A stretch of 64,000 nt of DNA from the NCBI GenBank assembly GCA_024138015.1, contig JAMXBB010000009.1, forward strand, positions 46,840,842 through 46,904,841, read 5' to 3'. The notes below the pieces were generated by a model. That model had not been told where the DNA came from, made no database searches, and was given only the letters and a program-made list of their open reading frames with translations. A program made the translations under genes and the position numbers. How positions within the stretch are numbered: the stretch's first letter is position 1; the number at the start of each line of letters is the position of its first letter. Below are positions 22,560-36,699 of the stretch, in pieces. This stretch comes from Lumnitzera littorea. Lineage: Eukaryota > Streptophyta > Magnoliopsida > Myrtales > Combretaceae.

Positions 22560-23035
22560 TTTCCAAGTATTTATTTCTTCTTCCTTTTCCTTTTCTTTTT
22601 CTTTTTCTTTTTCTTTTCTTTTTTCCCTAATTGCATGAGCTACATGTGCACTCTAGAACCCTCTCCAACTCTCTTTGTTTTTGACAAATTAATACGTATA
22701 TTTAGTCTGTTTTTCCCTCCCAATTGAATTGACATTTCTCTCTTTCTTTTCCTCATCTTCTTCTTCTAATTATCTCCCTCTTCGTCCACCTACCATTCCA
22801 TTCTCATTTACGTTATCTATTTCATATTTTAACAACATCAAAGGGAGGATAAAAAGGGGATTTCTCCATTACTTATTTTTAAGAACAAGTAAAAATATTA
22901 TCTTGTATTATATTAGTATTAGTTTTCTTATGTAAATTAAGTTTTATGTATTTTCTTGCATATTTTTGTGTATTTTCATAGTTGATGTATTAGCATGTAT
23001 TTTAGTATGTGGTAGAGCAAATCTTATGTATATGT
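22560..23035. other. Polypyrimidine-rich intergenic stretch
   Basis: Contains a (CTTTTT)n-like run at 22570-22625 and TC-rich sequence to 22760, then AT-rich DNA. The open frame at 22729-22935 is low-complexity and not supported as a gene. Confidence 0.5.
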
Positions 23036-23039
23036 ATTG

Positions 23040-23730
23040 GATTTTGGGTATATAATCTTATTTCTTTTAGAATTGTGTTTACATGTGTATATATACTTAA
23101 ACATATTGATATATACCCATATGTATAGAAGTATTATATAGACTTAGTTATGTATATGTATATGTATATATACGTATACACATACACGGTTATAATATAT
23201 ATACTTAGCACATATACATATATATGAGTAAACAGGAAAATAAGATAGGAATATATATATATATACACATATATATATACACCTTAATATGTACATAGAC
23301 ATATACATAAGATTAATTAAGTATTTCTACATAAGTGCATGTAAACCGAAAAGTACCTAAATATGTATATATATCTTATATCAAATTTCCTTAAAAATAT
23401 ATTAAGAAAACATAACTATATGCATATATATATGTGTATAAAAATACATATAATATTAGTATAATATAAGTATAAAAACGTGTACATACGTATATGTACA
23501 TGTATAACTATATGTATAGCATTAAAATAGTATAAGTATAAATACATGTATATATATATATATATAAGTATACATACTAATATGTTAAATACCTAATAAG
23601 TAAGAATACATAATATATATGTAGATATATAAATGGGGTCAAAACCCACAAGGAGAAATTAAGGCCCATATATTTTATAATTAATAAATTATAATAACAT
23701 ACATATATATGTATATAACAATAATACAAA
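23040..23730. repeat. TA/TATG/CATA microsatellite zone
   Basis: About 690 bases built mostly from ATAT, TATG, TACA and CATA units, with many short self-complementary stretches (for example 23155-23190, 23251-23282 and 23548-23570). The units are mixed rather than a single motif. Confidence 0.8.
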
Positions 23731-23759
23731 ATTAGAGAAATATACAAACTAGGAAAAAA

Positions 23760-25640
23760 TGACAAAATTGCCACATGGACTAATGAGAAAGTGACATGTC
23801 AGAAATTTTTCCAAAATATCCAATTAAATTACAAATTAGGAAAATAATAATAATTAATAAATTAGAAAATTGCAATAATAACAAAATTAACATAATTGGT
23901 AAATTAGACTTAAAATGAACAAATAAAGAAATTAATGTAAAATAGACCTAAAAAAGTAAAATAATTTTAAAAAAACATAAAATTTAGAAAATTAATTAAA
24001 TTATAAAATAATAAAGAAAAGCTTAAAATCGATAAATAAAATTATTCAAGTCAAAATAATTAAATTCGTAATATTTTAAGGCTATAATGAAAGATGTAGG
24101 TTTTAACGTCTAAAACAAATTTTACTACATAAAATTATGTCAAAAAACAATAAAGATCGACTATAAGATCATAAAAATCGAAGTTAAACCGAATGAAAAA
24201 ATTATGTCTAAAACAGAATGAAAAAGTTATACGTAACTAAAAATTTAAGATAAATTAAGAAGAATAGGTAAAATATTTAAGTTAAACCATGTTTATGTCA
24301 TGCTTAGGTTATGGTGGGAAATTAGGTAAATTATAATAGATATTAATTAACTAAAGAGCTTAGGTTTTTTGAATACTTATAAGTCTTATTATCTTTTAGG
24401 CACTTGATTGTTGAGTTTTGGGAATTCCAAAGCTTAGAGAGTGAGTATTAATCCAGGTGAGAGAGTTTTAATGATCTATTACTTGCTTATGCATGAAATT
24501 TGCTTGATGTTTGTTGGTTGTTATTACCTATGTGTCTGAATGATTGTTTTTCCCTATGAGTTATCATCCATATGATTACATTCTTAAACCTGTAAATATA
24601 AATATCTAACTAAAATAACTGACTGTATTTGTCGCATGTTTATGACTTAACTAGTATACTTATGGAGAATGTAACTTTGCAAATTTTTGAGAAAAGTATT
24701 TTTTAAAACGTTTTCCCAATCTTAAACAAATTCTTGTGTGATTTTTGTGAGGGCTCATAATGCCCCTTGACGATATTTTTATCGTTGAGGCAACACTAGT
24801 ATAGTATTTCCAATTGATAATGAGAAGATTCTCATATTTATACCCGTAGGGCCTTAAATATATTTTGATAGTAAGAAGACTCGCTTTGTTGTGCCCGAGG
24901 GGCCTTGGATTTAATTTATTGATGGTAGATGGCCTTAGTTAGGATTCACCTATATAGATTGGTATTTCTTTTTTTATTAGGATAATAGTCGAGTATCATC
25001 TAGAGGAACGATGCCCTCAGGCAGTCTTATGTCGTTAAGGTGAGGTGTCTCGTGCGAGTAAGCATAGGGGATAATCGATGTGTAGATAATGTAAATCTAC
25101 ACCTTCTATGGTTTTAGACTTTCATGGATGTGTTGCTTGCATTCACTATGTATACATTTATTTCGTGTGTAAATAGATTGCATGTGTACTAATAATGTTT
25201 AATAACTTACTTAAACGGTAGTGGTGAGAAATGAATTGCTATAGTTTGCTTATTTCCTTATGGTTTCTTTTGTAAGCTTATTAAACTTAGGACTGTGATG
25301 AATTTCGAGTGTTGAGTACAAATCGAGGATAGGTTCGATAATGTTAGAGTTATTTGAGAAGCGTAAGCTCGTACAGAAACATTTTATATAGCATATACTT
25401 ATATGTCAGGATTATATATAATTTAGTATTTCTTATAATTTATAAAATTAATTTATGCCGTCTTATTATTTAGTAGAGAATACCGATTCTCTACGGTTCT
25501 GATGAATCATGAAATATCGGATATTTATAGTTATTTATATTTTACAATGAGTTAATAAATTAAAAATCGAAAACCTTAATGATTAATTACTTAGAGTTTT
25601 ATAATCTCTAAATTGTAAGGTAGTTTTCGTACACAAGATA
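23760..25640 (+). other. AT-rich DNA followed by LTR-like sequence
   Basis: 23760-24300 is extremely A-rich. From about 24390 the sequence gains GC and shows blocks such as GCCCGAGGGGCCTTGG and CCCGTAGGGCC (24840-24900) of the style seen in R/U5 parts of plant Gypsy LTRs. I could not find ends, a primer site or a second copy, so the call is tentative. Confidence 0.25.
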
Positions 25641-28600
25641 TAAATTTTGATCCAAGAGATCTTGCAACACATAAAAGGAAACAGGATAAATTGCGTGGAC
25701 CATTCCTCAAAATTATTGCAATTCACGGATGCCCCGGTTTTTGAAAATAAGAACTTACACCTCAGAATTAGACTTTAGGCTCTACCTTTTTGGTTATGTT
25801 TTAGCTTACATGTCTATTTCGTTTACGTGGAAAATATCATAAAATAAATTAAAACGTAATCTAAACTGCTGGCATGGTTTATTTCTAAAGTATAAATTTT
25901 TTTGGAGTTGTATATTTAATAATGGGTTCTTTGTGTTGGGGAAAAAAAAAAAACAAATAAATAGTAGATATTATATAACATTCACAAGCTCTTCTGCTTT
26001 GCTTATTCTTATAAAAGAGAAAACATAGAATATGAAAGCAATTAAGCTTAATAATCCAAAAAAAAAAGAAAAAGCTAAAATGGTGAAAATTCAAAGGGAA
26101 AAAAGAAAAAAAAAAAAGCATTACTACTTGATATGAGGTATCGATGAAAGCAATACATTGTGGTAAATACCGAGGGCGCAATTGTCAAATGAAGCAATCA
26201 ATTGTATTCAGGAGGCATATGTCAAAATAATGAATTGTCTTTTACCTAACAATTTCGAGGTTAAATAAATTTGTGAGATTTTACGAAATTTACAACAATT
26301 CCAGTCACATTTAATTTGCTCAAAATGAAGTCGAGGAAAAGTTTTATTTCCTTCATTACAAGTACTAAGGTATCAAGTGTAAATTATTAGGATAGCCTGT
26401 AAAATAAATCATGTCACTAATTTAGAGTATATATAAATTACTTATTTTTATCACATTTTCCATTTTAGCAAAATAAACCCATAAGTTGCCACATCATAAG
26501 AAAAGTGGACATCGGTATCTATTTTGTATAAGTGTTCAATTTTCAAAATAAGGTGTTTTCATGCCATTACGATAAATTTGAAGAGTGATTCATTCAATTT
26601 ACCTAAGAAAGTAACGTATGGATTTCTGTACAAGGTCCCAATTAGGAAAAAGAAACAATATCCATGTTAGATTGAAAATAGTATTTAACAATATTAGGTA
26701 GAGTTAAGTTTGGCATTTAGCAATATCAAAATATATAATATTAAAAAGGAAATATAAAAATTCAGATAAAGATTGTAAACGCTGTTCTTATTGCTTTTCA
26801 CATGTAGACCGCTTCTTAATCATCAGGTTCAAGCTTTTAAAAATAAAGCATTCAAACATTAACCGTTTAGGCCATCTGAATTATTTATATCCGTTTATAC
26901 TTCTATCAACCGTCTATGAATTACTTGGCAATTTCCTATGAATAATTATTTCTACTACTAAATATACTATTAACGGACTTTTGGCTCAAGAACCCATATT
27001 ATCATTTTCAAGTCACACATGCACCCTCCATGAAATTGTTAAGTAGAACTAAAATAAAGTAGAATTTCACTTTTATGACTTTGACTATACTTTCTACCCT
27101 GGTTAATGACTAAATATTTAGTGGTCACTTTCTACTTATCTTGAGTCAAGCCATCAATTACGCTGCCCCTCGACACACTCCTAACAATGTCAAATAATTC
27201 ACAATTAAACATCTGTGTGATAAAAATAATAAATATACTATGTCATAAAAATAATAAATATACTTTGCATTTTGTGTTATGTACTTAATTATTTGATTGT
27301 GATAGGCAGAAATTCTAATAGGACAACATTCTAAGAATAATAAACATCCATCAATCAAGTATTACATGATTCTTTTCTTTTTCTTTTTTTTTTTCTTTCT
27401 TTCTTTGATTTTAATTATTCTTTTTTTTTTTTAGCCCAATACTACGTAATTGGAGGAGGATTTATTTGACGCTCCGACTCGGAAATATGGTAAGTGCATG
27501 GCATGGTATCTCCTTTCTTCGCCAATAGTGGTAAATTCTATGTAGACCTGGTTATGGAGCATGTGTGTTATATATATATATATAAGAAGATTTCCTAGCA
27601 GTATAAGTTTAAAATAGGATAAATTGTATATAAACTCTCTTATATCTGCTTTACATACATTTAACCTTTTTTTCTTATAAAAACTTGAACATTTAGATTC
27701 TCCAAATACTTAAAAAATGTGCTTATAGGCCATTACTCACTTTTTTTGCCCTTAAATAAAATTACAAAAAATAATCATAATTAAAGAATGTATAAAAATA
27801 TTAGCGAAATGGTCATATAATAGTTTATAATTCAAATACATTTATTTTCTAAAAAAATTGAAGATTTGAGTGCTCATTTTTAAAAATAGGAATCGAAAGA
27901 AACAAATGTAATAACATAACATTGCATTTACCCCCTCAAAGTTCAGGTTTTTTTCTTTTTTTTTGGGTGTGTGAGCGAATAATAAAGGAATCACTTGTGA
28001 TGTGACCATGTATCTTCAAGGTTTTTATTTCTTTGTACTTTTTTATTTTCCGGCCATTTTCTCAAAAGGGTCTCGAAACGTCATATTAGGGTTGAGGGGC
28101 GTGATATCTTTGACCAAAATTAAATGGCTAATTTCTTAATTATAACTTTTCTTTTGTATAAGCAAATAATCATGGGTAAATTATAATAGAACTAAATGAA
28201 AATTATCAAAATATTAACTAGCATACTAAATCCTTTTATACTAGAAATTTTATGCTCTAATACAATATTAAGTCATTTAATTTTTAAGACCCACCTATTG
28301 CTTGATTTGACCCATACTGATTGCTAAAATGTCAGGTCAATTAAAAAATTCCAAATCAAATAATGAATTACCTAAAAGGATAGTTTTAATTGTCTAATGA
28401 TATAATTAATTGACTTAGTACTGAATTGGATAAGATTTTTAGGTGTTAATACTTTTCAAGATATATGATATATTATTTTAGAAATTCAATATGCCTCTAT
28501 AGTTTATGAAGGGTTCGTTATGCAATTTACTCTAATTATTTATGGTATCAAACAAAAACAAAGGGACAGTGCTTTCTTCTATCCTCTTTGTTGATGTCGA

Positions 28601-28870
28601 AACGTTGAATTATTTAATTTTGTTACAGAATAATGAATATCCACCATTAGATTTTTCGACGTAATATATAAATGGAGAAGTGAATATTCGGATCGACATA
28701 GGGCCCTAGGTATTCTAGGTTAAGAAAGAAGGATTAATCTAATCATTAGTTGAATGAAATGAAGACTCTGTGATATTTCGGTTAAATAATTTTAAAAAAT
28801 CCAAAAGGAAAGAAAAACACAAAAAGAAAGGAAAATGAAAGAAAAGTTGCATCTGTTCTGTATAATAAAT
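25640..28870. other. Intergenic DNA, no gene recognised
   Basis: AT-rich with polypyrimidine and polypurine tracts (27373-27432, 26055-26120) and a short TA run at 27570-27583. Short open frames are in low-complexity sequence. No coding signature or element boundary was found. Confidence 0.55.
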
Positions 28871-29001
28871 TAAATGAGGGTTGAACAATGTTTGATCCGA
28901 ACAGCTGAACCTTTTGTTTTTGCCTTTTTGCAGTGCAGACAGAGGAATTATAGCATAGCCATTAGTCACCCAATTTATGCCCTTTGGAGCAAAGAAAAGA
29001 C

Positions 29002-29139
29002 AATGGCGTCGGTGCAAATGTGGTCGCCAGTCATCAGAGAGACATCATTGCATCGCCATGGAAAATGTACTTCTTTTGCACAAACAAGGACCACAAGAGG
29101 TGACGGTATCGGGATAAATTGTGATTTCAAAGAAGTTTC
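29002..29139 (+). CDS. Possible short coding exon, unidentified
   Basis: An ATG at 29002 starts MASVQMWSPVIRETSLHR and runs about 46 codons to a potential GT donor near 29137 (KE before GTTTCC); without splicing the frame ends at 29165. GC content is clearly above the surrounding DNA, a TATATAAAT box lies near 28660, and a polypyrimidine-AG sits just before 28933. I do not recognise the peptide and found no downstream exon before the TRIM element at 30105. It could be an isolated exon of a decayed gene, or chance. Confidence 0.2.
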
Positions 29140-29169
29140 CAATTCAATTAATTTATTTATAAATTAATC

Positions 29170-30100
29170 TTCACCCTTAGATTTCTACCGCCAAATCTTC
29201 TTGTCTTAAATCTCTATGGATATTATTAAGTCACTAATTAATGACTTGATCTAATAATTCCCCACGAAAAGTGTGAAAGCGACTAAAGATAGCTGGAATT
29301 TTTTGGGCAAGTCGCAAGCTAACTTAATATTAGGCCTTTTGTTTTTTTCCTTTTATATTTTTTAGTAACACTACATTTTCTTTATAATAACACTTATATA
29401 AAAGTAGATTTTCTTATGTTAAGTAACATTGGGCAATTTCATACAAAGGTTGCTGATACATACATACAAATTTTGCTACAAATTTGCAGTTTGTGATAAC
29501 GTATGTGTATTTTAGAATCTACATGTTTACGCAATTTCGTACTGCAATTCATATTAAGTTGTTTATACACGACCTATAAAAAAGGGATAAAAGTTACTAC
29601 ATAAAAACCTTTTTTGCATCTTTTTGATAGCATCTTACCGAAAAAAATCAACGTGTTTTTTAAGATATAAAACGAAGTTGCGACTTGGCATAAGTGTATC
29701 CATAAACAGCCTAATGTTCATAATGGAGCGGAGAAGTGTAATCTGTGTTTCCCTTTTCCTTTTCTACACGATGATGTTGTTGCACACTACCCTTGTAATT
29801 TTCTATTTTACTGCCTGCAAGGTGAATTCCGTCAAAATAAACTCAAGTTACAAATTGGTATTAATATGCCCATTAAAAGAGTTAGAATATGAATATTCAA
29901 GTTGAAGCATGGGCACATCTTATTAAAACTCATTATCTTATGTATGTTGATGACAATTAACTAGCTTGTTCAGAGATGGAGAATGCACGCATAATTCCAT
30001 AATGGAGTTTGACCATAAGATCAAATTTACTATGGAAGGTTGAGGCTATTGTGAAATATATATTACTAGACGTTAGCATATAGAAAAGTAATCAGATTGA
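29170..30100. other. Intergenic DNA
   Basis: No recognisable gene. The 93-codon open frame at 29624-29905 has no domain I recognise, and its hydrophobic central part follows from T-rich composition. Nothing else is seen. Confidence 0.5.
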
Positions 30101-30104
30101 ATGT

Positions 30105-30800
30105 TGTTGAAGATGATAAAAAAAAAAAAAAGTTCTATATTGGTTAAAAAAAGGGAAGGGAGATGGTTTTATAATATGATGAGTTGTAAAGTTAAACTGG
30201 ATTGAGTTATTTTAATGTAAAGTAGGTCACACATGAAAAAAGTCCATTTTTCGATACAAATTGATACTATCTCATGGTATTTGGATTAGGTCCCTCATTA
30301 GTCTAATATGTGGTATTAGAGCCCAAAAGACCTAATGGATTGTGATAAAAAGATAAGCTGAACCCCAAGATTACATAAATTAATAGATACGGGATGATAT
30401 TGAAGTCTTGTGACCCAAGACTTGAAGCTTAAGAGCACAAAATTAAGAGAAGAATTAGTGAGGAAGACTAAGACAAATAGATTTAGACCTATAGCCTATG
30501 AGGTTCAAGAGTACAAGCCAAACCAATTGGACTCAAAAAACATAAGCTCTGGCATATGAAGGACAGTCACAACTAGACCAAACCAGTTGGACTCGAGGGG
30601 GAGTGTTAAAGATGATAAAAGAAATGTTCCATATTGATTAAAAATGGGAAAGAAGATGACCTTATAATATGATAGGCTATAAAGTTAAATTGGCTTCAAC
30701 CATTTTAATGTAAAGCAACTCACATATGAAAAATGCTTATTTTCCAATACAAACACTACTCTCCAATTGCACTTGAATTGGGCCCATCATTATTCCAACA
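30105..30800 (+). mobile_element. TRIM (terminal-repeat retrotransposon in miniature), 696 bp
   Basis: Two short LTRs (30105-30308, 204 bp; 30604-30800, 197 bp) start TGTTGAAGATGATAAAA / TGTTAAAGATGATAAAA and align throughout. After the left LTR comes a tRNA-iMet primer site TGGTATTAGAGCCC (30311-30324). Before the right LTR lies a polypurine tract GAGGGGGAG (30595-30603). The flanks AATGT (30100-30104) and AATTT (30801-30805) look like a 5-bp duplication with one change. The ~295-bp interior has no coding frame. It must have been mobilised by another LTR element's proteins. Confidence 0.9.
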
Positions 30801-30809
30801 AATTTTACC

Positions 30810-32600
30810 CCATGTAACTTGCTTACTCAACCCTTAGGTACAACCATGCACAAAATAGAAATAAAAAAAAAAAAGAGACCTAAATCTTAGTCACCTTACT
30901 ATAACAACATAAGGGTGACTATTGTATTGTACAATAAATCTCATATATGGATATTGTAATCTTACACATGAAATGTGTGTGTGTGTGAGAGAGAGAGAAT
31001 ATAGACACAAAAATAAGTAACAAAAGGGATTACTTGTTTTAAAAAAAATAAAGGTTTTATTGATTGTTTCTTAAAAAATGATTACACAGTTCTCATCTTT
31101 AGTTATGACTAATTCTAAGATGTTAAGGAAGTAAAAAAGCTAAACTATTTGGGAATTATTCTAGTTATGTTTGATATTTATTTGAATCCGACTTAAGAAA
31201 GTAGAGTCATGTTTGAGCTTGAGCTATAACACTTAAGTAGTTAATCGAGTTAAGTTTGAATTTCATAATATTTAATTTATATAGCTTATGAAACTAATTG
31301 AGCTCCAATCAAGTATACATATGAGTTGAATTTGAGTTGAGCTTAGAAACTAATATTATTATATATAATAGAAATATTTTATAGATAAATCAAGCTTAGA
31401 TGGACATAATTGAGTTGGAATCGAACTCTTTGAGTACTACTTCAAGTTGAGTCAAAGCTTAAATGCTTAGTTCGATTGAGCTTGCATCAAACTCTAGTTT
31501 TGGAACTTTAGTTGGGCTCGATCTATAACTTAGTATGATATTGTCTGGACTTAATTTATTTATAGTTTTAGACTATATTAATATTTGAAAATTAATGTGA
31601 AAACATGGATGGCACTAGGAGGAGGTTGGGATTAGTTATTACCTCCCTCAGCTTTAGTAATTGCAAAGGGTTGAAAATGTTCCATGTAGAATAAATGCAA
31701 CGGGTGGGGTGTAAAGTTGAAAGGACTCAGGTGTAGGGACCAACTACTTGTTGCTAAATTTTAGATAAATTATAGGAACATCATTTATAAGGAAAAGTGT
31801 ATATTTATTTAACTTGTTTTCCCTTTTTGTTGAAATCATTTTCGTTTTTCAACTTTTGAAATACGACTTTTATCAGTTTTGTTATATTCTATCTATCCTT
31901 GACATATCTTAGTTTCTAATTAGCTTTATGGTGGCTAGCCAAGGTAGTAAAATTTTGAATTTCAGTACCCTTTTCTTTATTTTTTTATATATAATTAAAT
32001 ATATTTAAAATTATTTTATTAAATTGATTGTTATGAACTAATTAGAATCTAAAATGTGTTGGGATGGATGAAAATTTAAGGAAGTTGATGCAGGTTCTAT
32101 ATTTATAAAAGTTGAAAAATAGTGATGATTCAAATAGAACAAAAAAGACAAAAAAAAAAAAGTCAAAGACTCATATAGAAAAATAGGTAATCATTAGGGA
32201 TAAAATGTATATTGGAAACAAATTACAAAGGCATCCTAAATTTTTAATTGAAATGGTATCCAAGAAGATGCATGCAAATGTTGATAGTAATGACCAAGAT
32301 AGTAATAGTCAAGATTAATTAAAGCCTTCTTGTCTTTTTCTCTCTATTCTTGTCCATGCTAAAAATTTTGCTAATTAAATATATCTCCTTTTCTTTTTTG
32401 GTATAAAAGGGACTTTATAAACTCAAAACAAAATACACCAGTAATTAGGTATTCTGGAGTCTACATCAACAAACAACAAAGAAACTAAAGGGGATGAGAA
32501 ATTAGACTCTCTAATGATTATGCTCATCCCTTTCTTACCTTGCAACTTAGTCAGTACAACCATTAGCTTCTCTTAACTTCTCTAGGGATTAACTTAAAAG
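30810..32600. other. Intergenic DNA with GAGTTGAGCTT-type motif cluster
   Basis: 31195-31560 has repeated GAGCTTGAGC, GAGTTGAGCTT and TTGAGTT motifs, a composition common in small plant hAT-like elements, but no ends or target duplication were found. A short TG/GA run lies at 30977-30999. The rest is featureless AT-rich DNA. Confidence 0.4.
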
Positions 32601-32625
32601 AACAACAAGATAAAAGATTTCTAGG

Positions 32626-35600
32626 TCATAAAATATACTCTACAATTAGCCTAATTAGAGGATTTATTGACGAATTGTTGGCATCATAAAGACTAACAAA
32701 CAAAGAACAATCAGACTTAATCTTCACACATGACCAATTATTAGAATGAGTAAAAAGAAGGCCTTCTTTAATTGCTAAAGCCTCAAAAGTTTCCGCATCA
32801 ATAGTTAGGACTTTCTTCACTATTGCCATTGTACACACTGCACTTTTATCTCAACACACGAATGTAATACCTGTTGAATTGCTTTGCCAATCGAAAGATT
32901 CATCACAATTAATTTACATGTGATCATCCTTTGGAGGAGTCCATTTAGCCACTATTCTAAATTTACACCTACTACTGGAATTGATTGGGCTATGTTTGTA
33001 TATGGAAAGAAAATGGTGATAAGCTGTTGCTCTTGTTGCAATATTAGACTCATCAACATGCATTCACACATCAATTTGACAATCAAAAATAGAACTCGAA
33101 CTAACATTTCTAGCTCTTACATCAGAATAATTTATATTAGTGTTTGCTCGTGGATTTTGTTGTGTCTTCTTATGCATTGCATCGGTAAGATTTGAGTCGT
33201 CTTCCATAGGATTATTCGGAGAACTCCATTCATGTGGTAGCTTAAATTCTTCCTATCATTGAATGTACATTTGGTCCTTGCTTATTAGCCCAACATTCAT
33301 TTCTATGTTTCCAAATGTACCATAAAATTACAAAGATCCTCATTGCATATTCTTTCTTACACCCGTCTTATTCTTTCAAAGAGATGAATAAGTCTGTAAA
33401 CTAGTCTTCAAATCTACTTGATGGAAAAGTATATAATCGGAATCCAACAATTTCAAACCTTCCTTGTCCACTCACAGTGGATAAAAAAATGCTTCACCTA
33501 CTCTGCCTCTTGATAAAACTAATACGTAGAAGAGTAACCAATGTGTCTCTTGAATTGATTTTCATTAGTTGCTAGACAATTATTGCAAATGAGCTAAACT
33601 AAGTGCTTCATCTTAGGCAGGTAGTCAACACTCCATATAATTGACTACAACTTTTGATAAGGTCTAAAAGATGAGTTTGGTCTCATGCTTCTGATAAGCT
33701 CTTGCTGCTGTTGTCGTTCCCTTAACCTTTTGGAACCTAACTTAATAGTATAAGATCCATTCCTTTCCATTAGCCAAACAATATGATCTTCTTCATTTGC
33801 TAAATGAATAAGAATCATTTCCATGGTTCTTTTCTCACGTTTAGAAATATTGTCACCTAGTAGATTACTTCTCAAATACCCTTTGATCCTTGTTTAAGAT
33901 AGATATATTGCCAACATATATTCAAAAACTAAGACTAACAGGTATCCAGGGGTTAGTCCAAATATGAATTTGCTGTCCATTACCTACCTTCTATAAAAAA
34001 TTCTTACTAATAAGATCTCTACCACAATAAATACTCTACTAACCCCAAGATGATCTTCTACTAATCTTAGCATTTAGAAAATCCCGCTCATTGACATACA
34101 TGCTTTTGAGAACCCTCACCCAAAAAGCATTTGGATTTTGTGAGATACATAAGCCATTTTGCCTAACAAAGCTTTGTTGAAATCCTTAAAAGTCCTGAAA
34201 TCCTAATTTGCCTACTTTCTTAGGCAACATCAAGTCTTCTCATTTTCTCCATTGTATTTTCCTCTTAGAAGAGTCCCTACCCTACCAAAAATTAGGCTAT
34301 TAAAGAAGCTACCTCCTTATACCATTTTTTTGGGAAAAACAAGTACACTCATTACATAATTAGGTACAGCATAGGCGATTGATTTGATAAGAATTTCCCT
34401 ATAATAGAAGACTCTTCCACCCTTGTAACTTGTTTAAAATGCACTCCTTTACTCCATTCAACACTTCATACTTGGATTGTCCCCATTCAGTAGGAAGGCC
34501 TGAGTACTTCGTTGGCTTATTCAAATGGGCAATATCTAACAACTTACATAAATTCTTTTGAACATCCACTGAAGTCTTTTTGCTAAAATTAATGGAAGAT
34601 TTAAGGAAGCTGATTAGTTGGTTGGAATATTAACAATAAAGCTCTAAAACAACTCTTAATTTAGAGAAAATTTCCCTTTTTAGTTCTACAAATATGAGAG
34701 AATCATTTACAAAACAATAAGTGAGTTAACTATAGGCTATTTGGCTTGATTTTTATTCCCTTTAAATGACCTTGCAGCACCTCTTTGTATATCATCATGG
34801 ATAAGGTTCTTGTTACTAAAAGAAATAAATGAGGAGAAATAACATCCCTTTATCTAATTCCTCTAGTAGGCTTAAAAGATCCAACAAGTTTACTATTCAA
34901 CAAAAGATTATAAGAGACTGATTTAATGTAACTCATGATCTATTCTATCTAAATAGGATTAAAACCTATTTTAGTTAACAAAGCTTCTAAAAAATTCCAT
35001 TCTACCTTATCGTAAGCTTTTGCTATATCTATTTTAATTATACACTTGTAATATCTTTTAAGTTTAAAAGCATTAAACACTTCATAGGTAATAAAAATAT
35101 TATCATGAATGAGTTGGCTTAGGATTAAAGCACTTTTATGAGGGGGGACATTTGCCAACCTATTAACAAAGATATATGGGATGATCTTGTAAGAGAAGTA
35201 ACATAGACCAATATGTTTAAATTAATAAATAGATACAGGATACTTATGTTCTAGAATAAGCAGATTGTCAGTATCATTGAAATTATGAGGGAACATACCT
35301 GAATTGAAGAATTACTTGATTGCATCACTTAAAAAGTTTCCCACCATGCTCTAATTCACCTAGTAGAAGAGGCTACTAGATTTATCAAGACTAGGGGCTT
35401 TGAGTTCTCCCATATTAAATATAGTTGCTTTAACTTCCTCATCCTTAATAAGGCAAGTAAGACTTTTGTTTTGCTCTTATGAGATGATGTGATCTATATA
35501 ATTTAAGGAATCAAATTGAGGGTGATACAGTTCAAATGTGTATAGAATGAAGAAAAAATGAAGGAATATATGAAAAATTTCTTTTTCATCTTCCATCCAT

Positions 35601-36690
35601 AATCCATCATTGGATTTAATTCTCAAGACTTTGTTGTGTGCTCTTCTTTTAATGGATGTTTGATGAAAAAACTTAGTATTTTATCCTCGCGTTTAAACCT
35701 CTAAATCTAAGAACGTTGCTGCCAATAGCTTTCTTCTCTTGTGCCTTATCTAGCTTTGCTTAAAAGCTCTTGATGGTGTTCCAATTTGTATAAGTAACTC
35801 CCTTACTTTATTCTATGAATTCTTTTATCATCAGTTGATTGTTTCTCACATTGGCCTTCTTCTGTGTTTTCAATGCCCATTGACATCTTTGCAACTTATA
35901 CATTAAACTTGAAAGATCGAACCTTGCTGTAGTGGAAAGCTAAATTTTCCGAATTACATCTACACATCCATACACTTTTAACTAGGATTGATCAAATCTA
36001 AAGCATCTAGACCCCATTCTCTCTTTGCTTTCTATCATCAATATAACAAAAGAATGGTCCAATCCTTGAGCTGGCCCCCATCTAGTCTTTCTTCTACCAA
36101 ATCTTTGTCTTCCCTTCCATTTGACTAGGAAAATGCTTGTCTTTGAAAACTAGCATCAACAAGATGACAATCATAAAACAGATTTTCAAAAGCAACAATC
36201 TACCTCATTAGCTTGTCTTTCCCCCCACTCTTCTCATCCTTATTTGCTATTTCATTTAAATCTTCAATCACTAACTAGCTATCATTAATAAAGTTTGCAA
36301 TAGTCCTTAAGTTATGCTAAAACTATGATCTAGGATAAAATTCCAGAAGAGGCAAAACAAAAAGAAACTCTCACTCGTACTACCATATTGGCATCCATAG
36401 CCTAAGTGTTGATTAAGTTCGAAGAACTTTCCAAAATTCTTAATTTCATCCCATCAAACTACCACAACGCAAGTCTACTAAAAAGTTTAATAGGATTACC
36501 ATAAATAGCATTATTGAAATGTAAACTTCTAATTGCATCCACTTTATGTTCTTATGTTATGGCTCTCCATTAAGAAAACCAAGTTGGGTATATCGGACTA
36601 TGAGAGGTGCCTTAATTCTCAAACTGTTGAGGGCCAACCCAAGCCTTGATAGTTCCAGCTAAAGACAATCATGGTTCCTTGGTGGCTTCA
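32626..36690 (-). pseudogene. L1-type LINE ORF2 pseudogene (endonuclease, RT, zf-RVT, RNase H)
   Basis: Read on the minus strand, with many stops. Around 36690-36600 lies the endonuclease start (SWNYQGLGWPSTV-like, then LVFLMES). At about 36270-36060 there is a DLNEIANKDEKSGG block, the GDFNEI motif of EEP endonucleases, followed by SNGREDKDLVEERLD. Reverse transcriptase at 35158-34690 has KIDIAKAYDKVEWNFLEAL and a changed catalytic box FVNDS in place of FADDS/YADD. Around 33700-33400 is the zinc-binding tail (LPKMKHLVWLICNNC), then IWKHRNECW. RNase H at 32960-32626 has INCDESFDW and AETFEALAIKEGLLF. Domain order and motifs are those of plant L1 elements. It cannot be active: the catalytic aspartates are altered and the frame is broken. 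Confidence 0.92.
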
Positions 36691-36699
36691 AGTAACCAC

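Noticed and set aside
23040..23730. Possible matrix attachment region or replication origin in the TA/TATG zone
   Set aside because: AT-richness and microsatellite structure alone do not support a function; recorded as a repeat zone only.
29624..29905. 93-codon open frame as a membrane protein gene
   Set aside because: No recognised domain, AT-rich codon use like the flanks, no splice or promoter support.
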